Assembly (NCBI GenBank): GCA_001599815.1
Contig: BCIA01000004.1
Location: 3,250,082-3,314,081 of the forward strand
DNA from: Furcasterigmium furcatum
Taxonomy: Eukaryota; Ascomycota; Sordariomycetes; Glomerellales; Plectosphaerellaceae
DNA: 64,000 nt
Reading direction: 5' to 3'
Made by a program: the position numbers and the translations under genes. The stretch's first letter is position 1. Each line of letters begins with the position of its first letter. The notes under the pieces are model-generated. The model saw only the letters and a list, made by a program, of their open reading frames with translations, searched no databases and was not told the DNA's origin. Positions 46,381 to 59,589 of the stretch are shown here, piece after piece.

Positions 46381-49300
46381 CTCCGACTGGCGACTGGCAA
46401 CAATCCGGCAGGTCGCTCCGAACTCCTAGGCTGTCCCCTCAAGTGCGCAAGCTTTCTGAACGCGAGAGCAGGTCGTTGGCCATGCAACTCGTTGTCAGGT
46501 CCAGTCGGGGGAGAGTGTGGTAGAAATCTCCGGGCCGCGCAGCTGACTCGTGCGCGAATGACGACGCCCCTGGAGATAATGGCAAAGGGTAACCAGCACG
46601 ATTGTTGAGCAGACCAACCGATAACCGGGCATGCAGGCCGCCTCTTCCTGTCCGCGAGCTGAGGCACGAGACCTTGCTCAGTCGATCCGGTGATGTTTTA
46701 GCGAACCTGGGGGCCGTCCATTCATCGGCAACTCGAAACGTCGTCGAGGGTCCCGTACTTATCCAACAAACGCCTGACAGAAGGTGCCTAGTAGCGCCGT
46801 GCAGAAGGCGATGTGGTTATTGAACCTCGCGAAGACAAAGGCGGGACGCCGCAAACGTCGTCCAAGGGTAGGCCGGCCAGGCTTCGATGTCCCGTATATG
46901 TCGAGGAGAGGGTGAGGTCTGTCCAGGAGGTGGCTGACGAGCGAGGGAGAAACCAGGACGGTGGTGGCTAGACCCGAGGAGTCTACTCCGCAAAACTAAT
47001 AAAGAGCCTTGCGTTGTAAAAGTTGAAGAAGTTGGGGCTGATCAGTGGAGGATGGTGTACCCAGGAGCCGGCAGTACGCGCAACGCAGTTACCGAAGACT
47101 GGGATCAGCGCGACGTCGCTACTGAGCAGACCATTCAACTAAGACGTCCTGGTCGTGGCCCCGTCACTTGCACGGGCTGAATCCGGGGCCCTCCGCGCGT
47201 TAAAGGCTTCGGGAATATGATCTGGAGCGGGTGGAGGTTGCTAACAGATCCCTGCTGCAACGGGGACTGGGAACCCAGGGGCGTCGACGAACAGGGCTGG
47301 TAGAAGCAGCAGAAGTCGCTCCCATGTTTCGACGGGGGGGTATGGATCCCGGCTCCTGACCCCTGCCATGGTGGTGCTTGGCCAACCATGACCTCGGACA
47401 AGTCAGTCATGCACCCCTGATCCCGGTCCTTAAAGAACGCCGCAAGGCTCCGAGCCCTGACCGCCCTGGCGATTCAGCGCGAAAACCAAACCGGAGAGCG
47501 ACCTTCGGCGGCGTGTTGAGATGAGGTCCTCCCGGCGTGCTCTTCTTGATTGTCCCTTTTCGTCCAAAGTCGAGACAGGAACTTGACACACATCTCCCCT
47601 TCAAGAGTATGCCTCCCCGCTTGCTTGAGCCACAAGTGCTGCGACGCCGCGACACATGTCTGACGAAAGGGACTCAACCCAAACTCCCACCCACACGCTG
47701 CTCCCCTTGACAGGTCAGGGCTCGGGAGGGGGGTCGAGTGCTAAGATGCTAAGTCTTTTAGCAAGAAGCCCAAATTTCCGCCCACTAGTGGTTCCGCTGC
47801 CGCCGTCGAGCTCCTAGTGCAACACTCGCTTCAAGGAAGCATGCAACCTTGCAACCTTGCCCGTGTTTTGGGTGGTGTGCAGGTATTCGCGCTTGTTGGT
47901 GGATTGCAGCAGAAGCGGCGTGGTCCCAGTCGGCGCACCATCCAAAATCCTGGGCCCACCGCCGTCAACCGCCTATTTTGGGACAGATGCGCAGGGAAAT
48001 TGTCAGATGGTGTACCGATTGGTGCCGTGCCGTAGCGCATCCGAGAAGCGCCCTCTGCCTCTTGAGCGCCTTGCGAGTTCGCTGCTGGGAGGCGACCCGG
48101 CACGGCTGTATCTGAGGCGTCCGCATCTTCTCTGCAGATGCCGGACGACGTCAGTCCGACTCGGCCAGCTCGAGTAAGCATTCGGCAGCGGGGCGGCGCC
48201 ACTAGTGTCGCAGCGAGAAGATGGGGTGCCCCTTGAACCCCGCTGATTTTCTTGGAGGTGAGGTCGCCGTGAAGCCGAATGTTACATCGAGGATTTCGGG
48301 AATTTGCTGACACAAACGGCTGCTCCGTGTACGCCAGGGTCCATGTTTTGTACAGGCTTGGCTTTGGCCACGTCCAAGAACGAGCTGATCTCGTCATGGG
48401 AGTCTGGCACAGCGTCAGTGACAGGCTGGCAGCATCGCCGCCGCCGCCGTGATGAGCGCCTGCCTGCCTGAGCTCGGCCCATCTCGCCATGGGATGAAAT
48501 TCGCCTGGTCATGTCTGTGCAACCGGCCGGAAGCAGTCGGTTTTCCCAGCGAGCGCCCAGGGCCGCCGTTGAACCCCCCCGCATCGCGTGGCTTCGTGCG
48601 ACATGATCTATCCAACGAGCCGGCCCTGTCGTGTGACGTTTCCAAGGCGTCCACACCACGACTGCTCCCCATGGAGGGGAGGGATGGTGCGCCCAGGGTA
48701 ATTGTGTTGGTGCGGATCTCTCCGCGAGCGCCCAGCCGATGGCCCTTCTCTTCACATGTTCGGCATGAAGCGGGACGCCCATGCCAGACGGTGGGACAGA
48801 CGAGAAGGATCGTCTCGGGCGCCAGACGGCTGCTGGGGACGGCTGTTCTTCTCAAACGCGTGGCGCTGCATGCGCGCCGCAGTCCGTCAGCATGAGTTTG
48901 GGGGGTGGTAGGACGAGGTCTGCTGGCAGGTTGCCCTGGTTCTGGACAGTTCGAAGCAACATGCTTGCTTGCTAGGACAGACACCCGCAAGGTGTGCAAG
49001 TGTGGTAGGCCAGGGGCGGCATGAACCGGGGCCTCCGTGGTCCGCCTGTGGGGTGCGGGAATCTGCAAGGTGCCGAAAAGGAACACCGCCGGCTCGCTCG
49101 TCCGAGACCACAGTGCAAGGAACAGGGCAGTTTTCCGGAGCCCTGAACGTGTGCTTTCCGAGCAGCATGGGCGCGGTACGACGTGGCGGGCAAGAAATTG
49201 CCCGGGAACCGATCGAACCGCCATAGGTGCCCCTTCCACGTTGAGCCAGGTGCATGACTTGTTAGGAACAAGAGCCAGAACCCTGGGTGCGGATGACGCC

Positions 49301-52300
49301 GAATGATGCCGAGGACTTGGTGAAGCTGCTTTGCCTCCCAACAGCTTCTCAACTTTCACATTCCTTGCTCTGAAGCCCCGCCGTCGGGGTATGTGACAGA
49401 GTCCACGAGGGGCAGAGAACGCGCTGGCTTGTTCATGTAAGTGACGCCGAGCCGAGCGCCTTCGAACGCGGAAGTTGTTGCGCCATTGTTCGGAGCACAT
49501 CAGATGGTGAAGCCATCAGGGGTGGGAAGGAAGAACCGAGGGACTTTGGAGGTTTGGCGTTGCAGTACGTACACGATAAGTAGGTAATATCAGTCCTAGT
49601 ATCGCATGCCGGCATGGATTGACACCCGAGATGGGCAGAAGGGCCATGATCATCTCGCTCTGACAGTGGGGCACAGGGATCTCGGAGTCTGGCCGGCGAG
49701 ATACCCGAGGTCGCAACATTGTGGCCATGAACCTTGTCGAGGATAGATCTGGGCGGTGGTCCGCTGGAGGACTTTGTTTTGAGATTTGAGGGCTGTGCGG
49801 CGGTATGAAGACGATCAGAGGCCCGGCAAGGCTCCACGCGAGGCCAAGTCACTGGCGGTTTCGACCCAAGGGACCGCAGAGAACCTGGCAAGCCAGGATT
49901 CCCTGAGACCCCTCAGCTTCGGGCATCTTCGACGTTGTGAGGGCCCAGCATCATCGAGATCTTCCCTGTCTAGACTTGTCCGAAGGCCGAAAGCAAGGGA
50001 TTATGCCATGGTGCGGGTGGCGCCAGGGGAGGGCCCTTTGGTGCCCGGGGCAGCCAATGGAGGGGTCTGGAGTGTGAGCGTCTTCGGTAAAATGGCGAGG
50101 CATGTGTTGGCTTGCAAAGGACTTGCCATGTTGGTGATGGCGTGCATGCTGGCGGAGGACAGCCATCATGGGATGATCCAAAATCCCGGACGCCTAGACC
50201 ATTGCTGCTGTAAGTGCACGAATCGTAATCGGCGCCAACGCAACAGGGGTTTCTGGGGGTATCCAGCCACTGTCCGTCAACTGTATGTACTGGACAAGCT
50301 GTGGTGACTTCAGGGGAGTTGAGACCTAGTGCGTGCGGAAGTCCGGAGCACGGCAAGGGGGCCGGTTTCGAGGAGCCGTCCGCCGGTAATACGGCTTGCT
50401 TGATATTGACCTTGCTTCCTTGCCCAGATGACCGCCGCAGCAGAGGCAGGCTAGACGTTTAACATTTGGGTGGAGTGTTGACACGTTGTACTGTACATGG
50501 TACAAGCACAAGTCAGGTCTTCAGGTCGGCGACCCAGGGCGAAGTTTGGTGTTGGTGCCAGAATCGCGGCGTGGGGACGCGCTAAATGCCGATCAGTAAA
50601 CTGGACAGCGAATGGCTCGACGGCGTGAGGCTTGACCCGAAAGGGTGGGCGATCATTTTGGTGTTTCCGGAGGAACAGGAAGTCGATGGATGGGCCTAAT
50701 AAAGTGGCCAGGTCAGGGTCCTGAGGAAGAGAGAGGCAAAGATGCCACACGGTTTGAGATGGAGGGTTGGCATTCGCCGTCTGCTCACGTAAGGCGTTCT
50801 TTCGCTCGTTCAGTCGTCCTTTCCCTTTGGACTCCCGTAACCCGCACACCTGGAATTAAGCTTCAGTAGTGACGTCGGCAAGGGCCGCAACACGCGCTCC
50901 TGCTGTCACTGAAAGTCAATTCCCTAGCCCGGGGGGGAGGAGCTGTCACCGGCCCTCCCTGCCACCTTCCATTCCAACCCTTCCCATGGAATCATGCACC
51001 GTGAACTGCAACAGGCAAGTACATTGCCCAGCGGGGAAGGAACCTGGAAGGGACGGGCAACAGATTGTCCACATGATGGACGGGACTCTCCGTGTGTTCC
51101 TCCGAATCTTCATCCTCTCTTTTCTCCTCTCTCCACCGCCATCTCCTGTACATCAGTCCTACTCGCCGATCCCTCCACGGGCCACGACCAGACCACGACC
51201 GTCAGCTCTGGCCGCCTCCTCTGGGTCTGTGCCTGTTCGTCGCAACTTTGGGTCGAGCTGCTCCGGAACCCTTGCTTCCCTTCCGCCGGCCGTTTGAACA
51301 TGAATCTAGCGCACAGCCCGTCGATGCGTGTCCCACGAACGGACCATCTCTAGCGCACGCGCCGGCACTCCTTGGATTTGGGACGAGGGCGATAGGACCC
51401 TTCATCGATGACGATCGACATAGCGATGCCGTTGACAACTACGGGGGTATGACCACCTACAGCGATCCTCCGGGCGACAAGACAACTAGCACGACTAGCC
51501 TTCGCAGCCACCTCGGCCTTGGTTGCTTGGTACCAGCAACGTGCCGCTCTTGAGCCTCCCCAGCTCATCACAACCCGTCGCTCTGTTCCACCTGCTTGGT
51601 TCGTTCCATCGCTTCTGGCGGCAGGTTCCATCACCTCGGGGTAGCTCTCCAGGGCACTGGTCCGTCCCCATTGTCAGAGCACACCTCTCATCAGACGGGG
51701 TCGGCCGCTAGGAGCTCGGACCTGTAAACTCACGTCCCTCCGCACTCTGTGCTGGGATGAACCTCGCTTGGACCAGAAGCTATTGAGCGCCTGGGCTCGA
51801 CGACCACGATCGTCTCATCTTTTCAAGCTTCTTGCGCCTCAGAACCCAGTTTGCGACATGGCCACCCGCACTCGGAGCCATGATTGCTGTTAATGTGCCA
51901 CGTCGGATACTCGGCAGTTGTCCGCATGACTCTGGCACTCAGACCCAACACTCCCTCCTGCAATGCTTCCCTAGCTTGTACACCAACCAAGCCATCAGTG
52001 ATGTTCCAAATTAACCAAGTCGACAGCCGATATTCCCCGACCATGGGCCCGACCACGCGCCATCTGGCACCCTACAAGCAGGAGCTGGAAAAGTTGACCG
52101 ATATGCTGCGATGGTACGGTACCCGACGGGCACTGTCCCACCACCACTGATCAGTCGGCATTTCGACTGTTAGCTCGGTGAACGGGCTCCGTCGAGAACA
52201 ATTCCTGTTTCCGATGGCGAGGAGGAAACACTCGCTGCATAAGAAGGTCACACGTCTAATCCTTTCAACCCCGTCCCAAGGTATTCGATGCTACCATGCG

Positions 52301-54003
52301 GGTGACGAGTCGAACCGCGGTCCCTCATCTGAATTGGGAGAATTCCGCCGCCGCACATCGCTCGCGATGGGACATCTTGAGCTGCAGGGAGGTAGGGTAC
52401 TTGACAATGATACAGGCACCTGGTCCGAAGTAATGCAGCCTGTGGCACGCGCTAGGTACAGATCAACACCCAGCAGGAGGCGCATGCAGCTCTGTCCAGT
52501 ATTGGCCTGATTCCATGCAGCAGCAAGTAAGGGTCCATGCCGTGCCAACTCCAGCAGGAGCGTTGCCGATTCGCATCCGTCAGCAGAATGACCTGCCGCC
52601 TTTGTGGCGTGCTTCTCACGGGAGGAGCCTGTGTGGTGCCCGGGGAGCTGGTCATGGGTCCCAAGCCACAGCAGCCAGTGTCAACCGCGCTGCTCACGGC
52701 ACAGTCTCATCCGGTGTCTGTGAGGCCACCGGGCAGCCTTCAACAGCTTGTGCCCGATTTGGTATCGTCTGAAGGTCTTCCAACTCTTGTCCTATTGCTA
52801 TGCACTTACATCGAACCAGCATTGCAAATGCAACGGTCACGACGTACTTCCAGCGCTCCAAGAGCAACGTCCTGATGCAGAAGCACACACTTCGCGGTTT
52901 CTTCTCCGGAGAAGGCCCCGAGCCAATCGCGGAATGTTCCCGGGCGGCCTGTTGTCTTCTCCTCAACGTGGGGGATCGCCCCCTAATGTCCCGCCTGAGC
53001 ACTTGTGGCTTTCCTGATTATTGCAAGTCTTGCGAGGTCTAGCCAGCCACGCCTGGCGTATCTTGGGAACAAGACTGGTGTGTCACGGGAATAGAATCTG
53101 GAGATTAGAAGCCTTCCTAATGTTCTCATCGCCGGGATGACCCCTGTCGTCAACCTTGAATCGCCGACCTGCGCATCACCACCCTGTACGATTCAACGGC
53201 CCCTCGATGTGGGTGAGATTCGGGACGGGACTTTGGTGATCATTCACCCTTGGCCCAGCCAAAACAGGCTCCGGCATGGAGGCCGGGACGAGTGCCGTGG
53301 CGCCACAAACCGAAACACCAACTGTGATGGGCTGGGAGGGCGACTCGTTCACTGTGGTCATCGAGGCCGCACTCCGATCGGTGACAACCGATCGCACCGA
53401 CTCCTCGACACCACACCATTCTCGAGGTTTATCTGGTGGATGCCACGCGCGCGCCGGAGAGCAGGCCGTCCGGCATTCGGCAGGCCTCGCCCAGGGGGCA
53501 GCGTGGACGGGCGATGGAGCCAGTGACGACGACTCAGCTGGATTGCTTCACTGACTCGAGACCCTAGACCATGAGGAGACTGTCGTTTTAGGGCCATGTT
53601 GACGACAGGGATGGCAAGTTAGATCATCCGTGGTCAAGCTCATTCCGACCAGGCTGTCCAGCCCGGGTGTCGAGTTATGCTGCCGACAGCTCAGCCTTGC
53701 CTTTGCCTGGTTGTACTTCCACGTTTCTACAGTCCAGAGGTCGATGGGCGCGCTTAAAGTGGACGGATAAAGGCGGCTGCATGGCAATAGACCGGCGATG
53801 AGCAGACGAATTGCACTTAACGGCTTTGGTGATTCGGAGACTATTGCTTATGGTCATCGCGGGAGAATTGACTAACATCCGACATCGTCCTCGATCTGTG
53901 ATTCATCCTTCGTGAACCACGATCTATAGTGAGACATCGTCCCCATCGCAAGATACATATCAGACCATCTACTTACTTTCTTGATTCGGTCCCTGTGCCC
54001 GGC
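46381..54003. other. 7.6-kb gene-free block
   Basis: This is the longest stretch without a supported gene. It separates the Zn2Cys6 regulator (minus strand) from adenine deaminase (plus), so both promoters are within it. Open frames reach 361 codons (48415-49500, minus), but the translations are Arg/Ser/Pro/His-rich, with no domain, helix pattern or intron logic. No tRNA, transposase or tandem repeat was noticed. A long leader or noncoding transcripts are possible. Confidence 0.45.
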
Positions 54004-55083
54004 ATGTGCAAAACCAGCTTGCACGATTTCCTCGTCGCCCTTCCCAAGTGTGAGCACCACGTTCACATCGAAGGGACGCTCTCACCAACGCTGCTGTTCT
54101 CCCTCGCCAAGAAGAATGCGGTCACTCTCCCGTCCATGGAGAGCGACCCTGCCTTCGCTTCTGCCGAAGCCCTGCTCGACCGCTACGCCCACTTCACCTC
54201 TCTCGAGGACTTCCTGCACTACTACTTTATGGGCTTTTCCGTCTTCCGCACCGCCGACGACTTCGCCGAGCTTGCGTACGCCTACCTCACCCGAGCACAT
54301 GCCCAGGGCGTCCGCCACGCCGAGGTCTTCTTCGACCCCCAGGAGCACAAGGCGCGGGGTGTGAGCATCCGCACCGTCGTCTCCGGGCTCGATGCGGCGC
54401 GCCGCCGGGCGGAGAGCGAGATGCCCGGCCTCAGCGTGCTCTTCATCCCGTGCCTGCTGAGGCATCTCGGCACGGCGTCCGCGGAGGAGATGCTGCGTGA
54501 CGCCGTCGCGGAGGGGTACTTCGCCGACGACACTCTTGCGGGGCTGGGGATGGCGGGGACGGAGATGGGGATCCTGCCGGAGACGTTCCGGGGCGTGTTC
54601 GACGCGGCGCGCGCGGCGGGCGTGCGGCGGTTCACGGCGCACGCGGGCGAGGAGGGCCCGGGGGAGTACGTCGCGGGCGCCATCGCGCTGGGGTGCCATC
54701 GCATCGACCACGGGCGGAGCGCGGCGGAGAGCGGCGGGCTCATGCGGGAGATGGCGGACCTGGGCACGGTGGTGACCATGTGTCCAATCTCGAACGTCGT
54801 GCTCGGCGGTGTGGCCAGGGTGCAGGACATGCCCGTCCGGGCGTTCCTCGACGCCGGCGTCAGGTTCAGCATCAACAGCGACGACCCCGCGTACTTCGGC
54901 GCGTACATCCAGGAGAACTACTGCGCCGTGCAGGAGGCGTTCGACCTCGACGTCGCCGAGTGGGAGCGCATCGCCCTCGCGTCCGTCGATGGCAGCTGGT
55001 GCCCGGCGGCCAGGAAGGGGGAGCTGAGGGCGCTGGTCTGGGAGATTGTCAGGAGGCAGGGCGCCGTACCGGACGGGAGGTGA
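54004..55083 (+). CDS. aah1: Adenine deaminase (adenosine deaminase family)
   Basis: One frame of 359 residues. Metal-binding and catalytic residues of the adenosine/adenine deaminase fold are all present: H19-V-H21 in EHHVHIEGTL, H213 and E216 in TAHAGE, H236 in RIDHG, and D293-D294 in SINSDDPAYFG. The short MCKTSLHDFLVALPK start and the DDPAYFG variant are features of fungal adenine deaminase, which turns adenine into hypoxanthine in purine salvage, rather than adenosine deaminase. I take the ATG at 54004 because the upstream in-frame ATG would add only an atypical 25-residue leader. The 3' half is extremely GC-rich. The gene lies convergent to UFD2, 1.1 kb apart, with no functional link evident. 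Cytosolic. Confidence 0.92.
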   Translation: MCKTSLHDFLVALPKCEHHVHIEGTLSPTLLFSLAKKNAVTLPSMESDPAFASAEALLDRYAHFTSLEDFLHYYFMGFSVFRTADDFAELAYAYLTRAHAQGVRHAEVFFDPQEHKARGVSIRTVVSGLDAARRRAESEMPGLSVLFIPCLLRHLGTASAEEMLRDAVAEGYFADDTLAGLGMAGTEMGILPETFRGVFDAARAAGVRRFTAHAGEEGPGEYVAGAIALGCHRIDHGRSAAESGGLMREMADLGTVVTMCPISNVVLGGVARVQDMPVRAFLDAGVRFSINSDDPAYFGAYIQENYCAVQEAFDLDVAEWERIALASVDGSWCPAARKGELRALVWEIVRRQGAVPDGR

Positions 55084-56158
55084 CAGGCCGCCGCCGATGT
55101 TGCATTCGCCGGGGTTTCAGGGGTACGGTCGTATGCATGCGACGCAGAAACCGTGAGGGCGGGTATAGTGCTCGTGGCAGCAAGGCCTATTCACCCGGTG
55201 ACCGCGACCTGGTTCGGTCCCGGGAAAATAGAGCCGTCGAGTTTTGCCATATACGTACCTGTGTCGCTGCTATATGCTGATCTCGCTTCGGTGCGGCCGA
55301 GCAGTGATGTGTGCCCTTCTCGGGTGCTCGTGCAGAATGACAGCAACAGCAGCATCCGGGGACTCGTGCAGCCGCATGCGCAGAGCAGCCAGCCCTCGCA
55401 TTGCACATGCCTGCCATGGCCATCCGAGGCGAACGCGCAGCATTCCCGAGGGGCGTCGGCCGGCACGAGTCTCCCCGATCGTTCCCGGCTCTAGGCCAGG
55501 ATCGATCTCACCATCCCCGGATCTTCCTCCGGTGAGCACGCGGGGAAGCAGGAGGATAGGGGGGACGGCACATGCTTGACGGCCTTGGCTTGCTGGGGGT
55601 GCAGGTGAGGCCGAGGGAGGGGGGCCTCGGGGACCTCCGCACCGGAGGCGGTAAGCCACGGACAGGGAAGACGATGCAGGCGACAACGTGTGTGAAACGT
55701 TGCGGACGGCGAATAGTTGATGGGAGTATAGGGGAGGGGGGTGGCGGGATGGGCTTGATTCGCTTGAGCATCGCCGGGCTGGCCACCTGGCCAAGGAGCT
55801 TGCAAGGGATCATCTCGGGTCAGCGTTGTTGGCTCAGGTATGCGCGAAGGTCTGGAACATCATAAGGATCTTTGGAGGGAACTTTCAAGATGGAGAGCGC
55901 TGGGACTCGGAATAGTGCCATAGGGATGAGAGACACAGCACAGCAGCTGGTGGCACCCCTAGGTGACTGGCGAGTCTCCCGTTTGCATCAGAGGACAGGA
56001 GATATCACATAGGAGGGGTGGGTGGTTCACACAAGCAAATGCTGTTACTTCGCAAGAAACAAGTCTACTCCATGTCATGACGAACCCAGTCAGTACATCG
56101 TTATGGTCTTTGCAGAAAACCAATCCCATCGACCGTGTTGTCTCCCATAAACGCCCAT
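55084..56158. other. Convergent 3' region, adenine deaminase / UFD2
   Basis: About 1.07 kb between two genes that end toward each other. Short frames only; purine-rich sequence near 55.6-55.75 kb. Nothing else supported. Confidence 0.5.
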
Positions 56159-59100
56159 CTAACCCTCCGTCGTATCCATGGCGTCCAACCTCGACCTTGC
56201 CGCCTCTATGCGCTCCGCCTTCCACGCCTCAATCTGCTCCTTCAGCTCCGTCGCGGGGATCGCGTCCTCGATGGTCATGGGCTGGCGCGTGAACGGATCC
56301 TTGGGGTCGGACAGCAGGTGCTGCACGATGGTCGACCTGTCCACAATGTGCTTGGAGGGCAGGATGACGGGGTCCTTCATGAGGTCACCCAGGATGGGGT
56401 CCTCAAACTCGGCAGGCACCTCGCCCAGGTCCATCTCGGCCTGGTCCGCAAGTACCTTCGACTGCTGGAACTTGCTCATCACTGAGGTGAGCTGCGTGAT
56501 CTGCCCAGGGTCGAGGATCTGGCGCGAACCCAGGATGTGGCGGGCCTTCTCGAAGACTTCGGGCTTGTACGATCGGCCATCGGCGGCGACGGCATCCACG
56601 AAGGCCTGAGACGAGGCCAGGTTCAGGTAGATCTCGATGAAGTTTCCCAAAAGAACCTTGGGCTGGAAATGGTACTTCAGTGGATCGTTGACCTTGAGCT
56701 GACCCATCTTCGTGCCCGCAAGACTCTCGAGGTTATAGTTCAGCATGCTCGCGAGACGCTGCACGATCTCGGGCATGGTGAAAGCCTCAGAAAGTGCTGA
56801 GGTGAAGAGCTTCATCATGGAAAGGGTCTCGTTCGCGAGCTGCATGTAAGATGTTGCCTGGCCCTCCAGGGTCTGCAGCTCCTCCATTTTCTTATCTCGG
56901 TCTTCCTGAGGTAGGCTGGTGTCTCGCAACTCGTCCTGGAGGTTGTGGATCTTGGGGAACTTGGTGAGGGACTCGTCCAGGACATATGTAGCGTCGTTGA
57001 GCAGCAGGTTCACGAACTGGATGAAGAACTGGCGATTCACCTTGCTCTCTCGTGTCAGCTGTCGTTTGTACACGTCGTTGGTCCAGACGCATTTGATGAC
57101 CTGGAAAATCTCGTAGCGAATGTTGAACTTGTCGTAGAACTGGTTGTGGGCGCCCGTCGACTCGGCCTCGATGTAGAACTTCATCAGGGCGTGAAGCAGA
57201 TATTCGTTGGCGAATTTCGAGGTTGTCAATAAATCCCCCAGGACTCCGTTCATGAATCCACGGAGAGACCAGGTCCCAGAAAACAGGAGCGTCACCAGCG
57301 ATGACTTGAGGTAGGGGTTCTTGACGTAGTGAGACGATTCCAGGAACGCCACGCAGAGGGCGATCATCTCGCTGCCAACGGCGTTGGGCATGATGTGGGG
57401 GATGTACCGCCACGTGAACTTGAAGTTGTCCACGACATCCTGCATGGCGTACTCCGGAAGACATGCAAAAGTGTCGGGGACGCTCTCTGGCAGCGGGATC
57501 CTGAAGACGTTAGCAGATGAACAGAACTCGGAGAGATACTACGAACTTGAGGTTCTTGTCCGGTGTGTAGCTGGACTGGCTGGCAAGGCGCAGCAGCCAT
57601 ATGGCGACAAATCGCATAAACCGAAGCGACAGGCCTTGCAGCTTCTCATCGGTGAAGACCCCTTCAATGGCGTTCTTGGTGGCAATTGCCTTTTCTAGGA
57701 CTGTAGTGTGTCTCTTCATGCTTTGTTCATAGAGAGCCAGCTGCTGAGGTACCTGGGGATGTCAGTCGGAAGTTTGTTTCTCAGCAGGATCGATTTCACT
57801 CACGTGCTGGAACTTGTGTCGCTCGGCCTCCATGGCTGCGAGATGTTTCTCATAGTACTTAATGTCCCTGTCTAACACCTTCAGCTTGGAAGTTGCTGCG
57901 CCACTGCCGTAGTGATGGGCTGCCAGAGTCAGGAAGAAAACCTCGGAGACGAAGTTGGAGCTCTTGGGGTCGGTCTTGTCGTAGAAGGCGTCGGAGACGG
58001 CCTGGTCGGCATTGATCTTGGTCTCGTCGCGGATGTTGACCCGAGGCCTACGTCGAAAGTAATCCACCTCGATCTTATCGATCTTGGAGTAGGTGGTGTC
58101 CAGGAAGGGCTCGCAGAAGCGGTCGAGGACAACCGTCAGGTTGATCATGAAGCCGTCGGATGACACCTCGTCGGCACGCACCTGCATGGCTCTTCGCTTA
58201 TGATTCCTGTTGAGACCCAGGGCAAACCAGTCAAGAACACGACTGCGGACCTCGGTATCAGCCCTGATAAAGGCATTCACGATCCCGAAGAGTTCCTCTT
58301 GATGGACCCGAAGGACGGTTTGTAGGGTTTGTTGTGCCTGCAAGGCGCGTTGCTTATCCAGCGACCTGGGCTGTGGGAAATACGAGAGGACGATCTCACT
58401 CTGGAGGGGCGAGAGCTTAAAGAAGGGGCCGAGGATGCTGTTGTTCTCGACTTCCGGGCCCGTGTTCCCTGCCAGGAAGTTGGGGTGTTCAGACACGGCT
58501 TTCATCAACGGCGGGAACCTGGTGTAGAAGGCCATGGCCTCAATGTACGGCCGGTACTGGCTGACCATCGTCAGACGAGACAGAGCCTGGCTCATGGATG
58601 CCATGGCGTTGGAGAAGATGGCGGGGTATTGTTCATCCTCGTCGAACCTGCCGATCGCCTCCTTCACAAACTCGGGAGAAATGGAGTCGTCGTGCTCGGC
58701 GCCTTTCAGGAGGAACGGGACTATGTCATCGGCATCGGGGCGTCTGCGAAACAATCAGGATGGCACTTCAACGAAGGGAACGGCCTGGCAGCTGCTTACC
58801 CGAACAAATCAGGAAGGGTCAGGGCAAACAGGATGTTGCTGACAGCAAGCCGCCGCGCTTCTTGCAGGACCTCTCTCTTCTCACCGGGGCCTTCCTTGGA
58901 CGCGGTCAAGGCACGGTGGGCGCGCTTGAAGCATGGCGAAAGATATGTCAGCAACGGAATGTTGTGAGGGTGGAGCGAAGCAGCTTCCATGAGGGCACTG
59001 TCAAGCCTGTCCTTGCTCAGGCGAAGTGGCAAGCCCTCGCCGGACAGCTCCTCCGCCAGGTCCGGGAGGAATGTCAGACTGTGGCCTTGCGGGTCGGTTG

Positions 59101-59589
59101 TTTGTTCGGAGTCGACGGAAATCCTGAAGATCTGGCTCAGGAGCCTGTCTGAATATTCCTCGACCGTCTCGTTCTGTGTCGTGTTTGGCCGCTTGTTCTG
59201 CGGCTGGGTAGCAGGTGTGCGATCCTCGATCTTAGCCGCGGTGCGCTTCTGCGAGCTATCTGCGGAGACGCTGGAGGCGGATGTCATTTTGGGCGCTGGT
59301 GCTTTGGAAGCTGCAGCGGGAGTGATTGTTGGAGTGGTTTGGCTGTTGGACGACGGTGATGGCTCGGCCTCTTGGGTCGAGGATGACGGCGTCGTTGGTC
59401 CTGAGGACTCGTCGGGCTTTGGAGCTGGGGCCGCACCAAGCTTGGCGATTCTGCGCAGCCGGATCTGCCGATTCACATGGGTCAGTGAAAAGTGATACAT
59501 CGTAGCAGGTCTTTTCGGGGTCGTACCTGCTCCATGACGCTCTTGTCAGGAGCGTCCGGCTGCTGGTTGGGTTCCTGCCCGGGATCCAT
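56159..59589 (-). CDS. ufd2: Ubiquitin conjugation factor E4 (U-box ligase Ufd2)
   Basis: Five exons, 59589-59527, 59464-58800, 58743-57804, 57752-57547 and 57500-56159, encode 1071 residues; introns are 62, 56, 51 and 46 bp. The first exon is only 21 codons. A disordered Ser/Thr/Pro region to about residue 105 is followed by the all-helical Ufd2 core. The U-box occupies the C-terminus, residues about 985-1052 (FEDPILGDLMKDPVILPSKHIVDRSTIVQHLL..PFTRQPM). Ufd2 elongates ubiquitin chains on proteins handed over by Cdc48 and acts in protein-quality control. Yeast Ufd2 is about 960 residues, so the size fits. The fourth intron has a weak GTTCGT donor and a perfect CTAAC branch; it is the only frame-keeping choice. 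It is divergent from the NLR-type gene over 636 bp. Confidence 0.94.

Noticed and set aside
48415..49500. 361-codon open frame on the minus strand in the 7.6-kb gap
   Set aside because: Translation is rich in Arg, Ser, Pro and His with no domain or helix pattern, and the opposite strand has equally long frames; GC-rich DNA gives such frames by chance.
52248..52340. tRNA-like B-box (GGTTCGACTC on the minus strand)
   Set aside because: Flanking bases do not form the T-stem or acceptor stem, and no A-box lies at the right distance.
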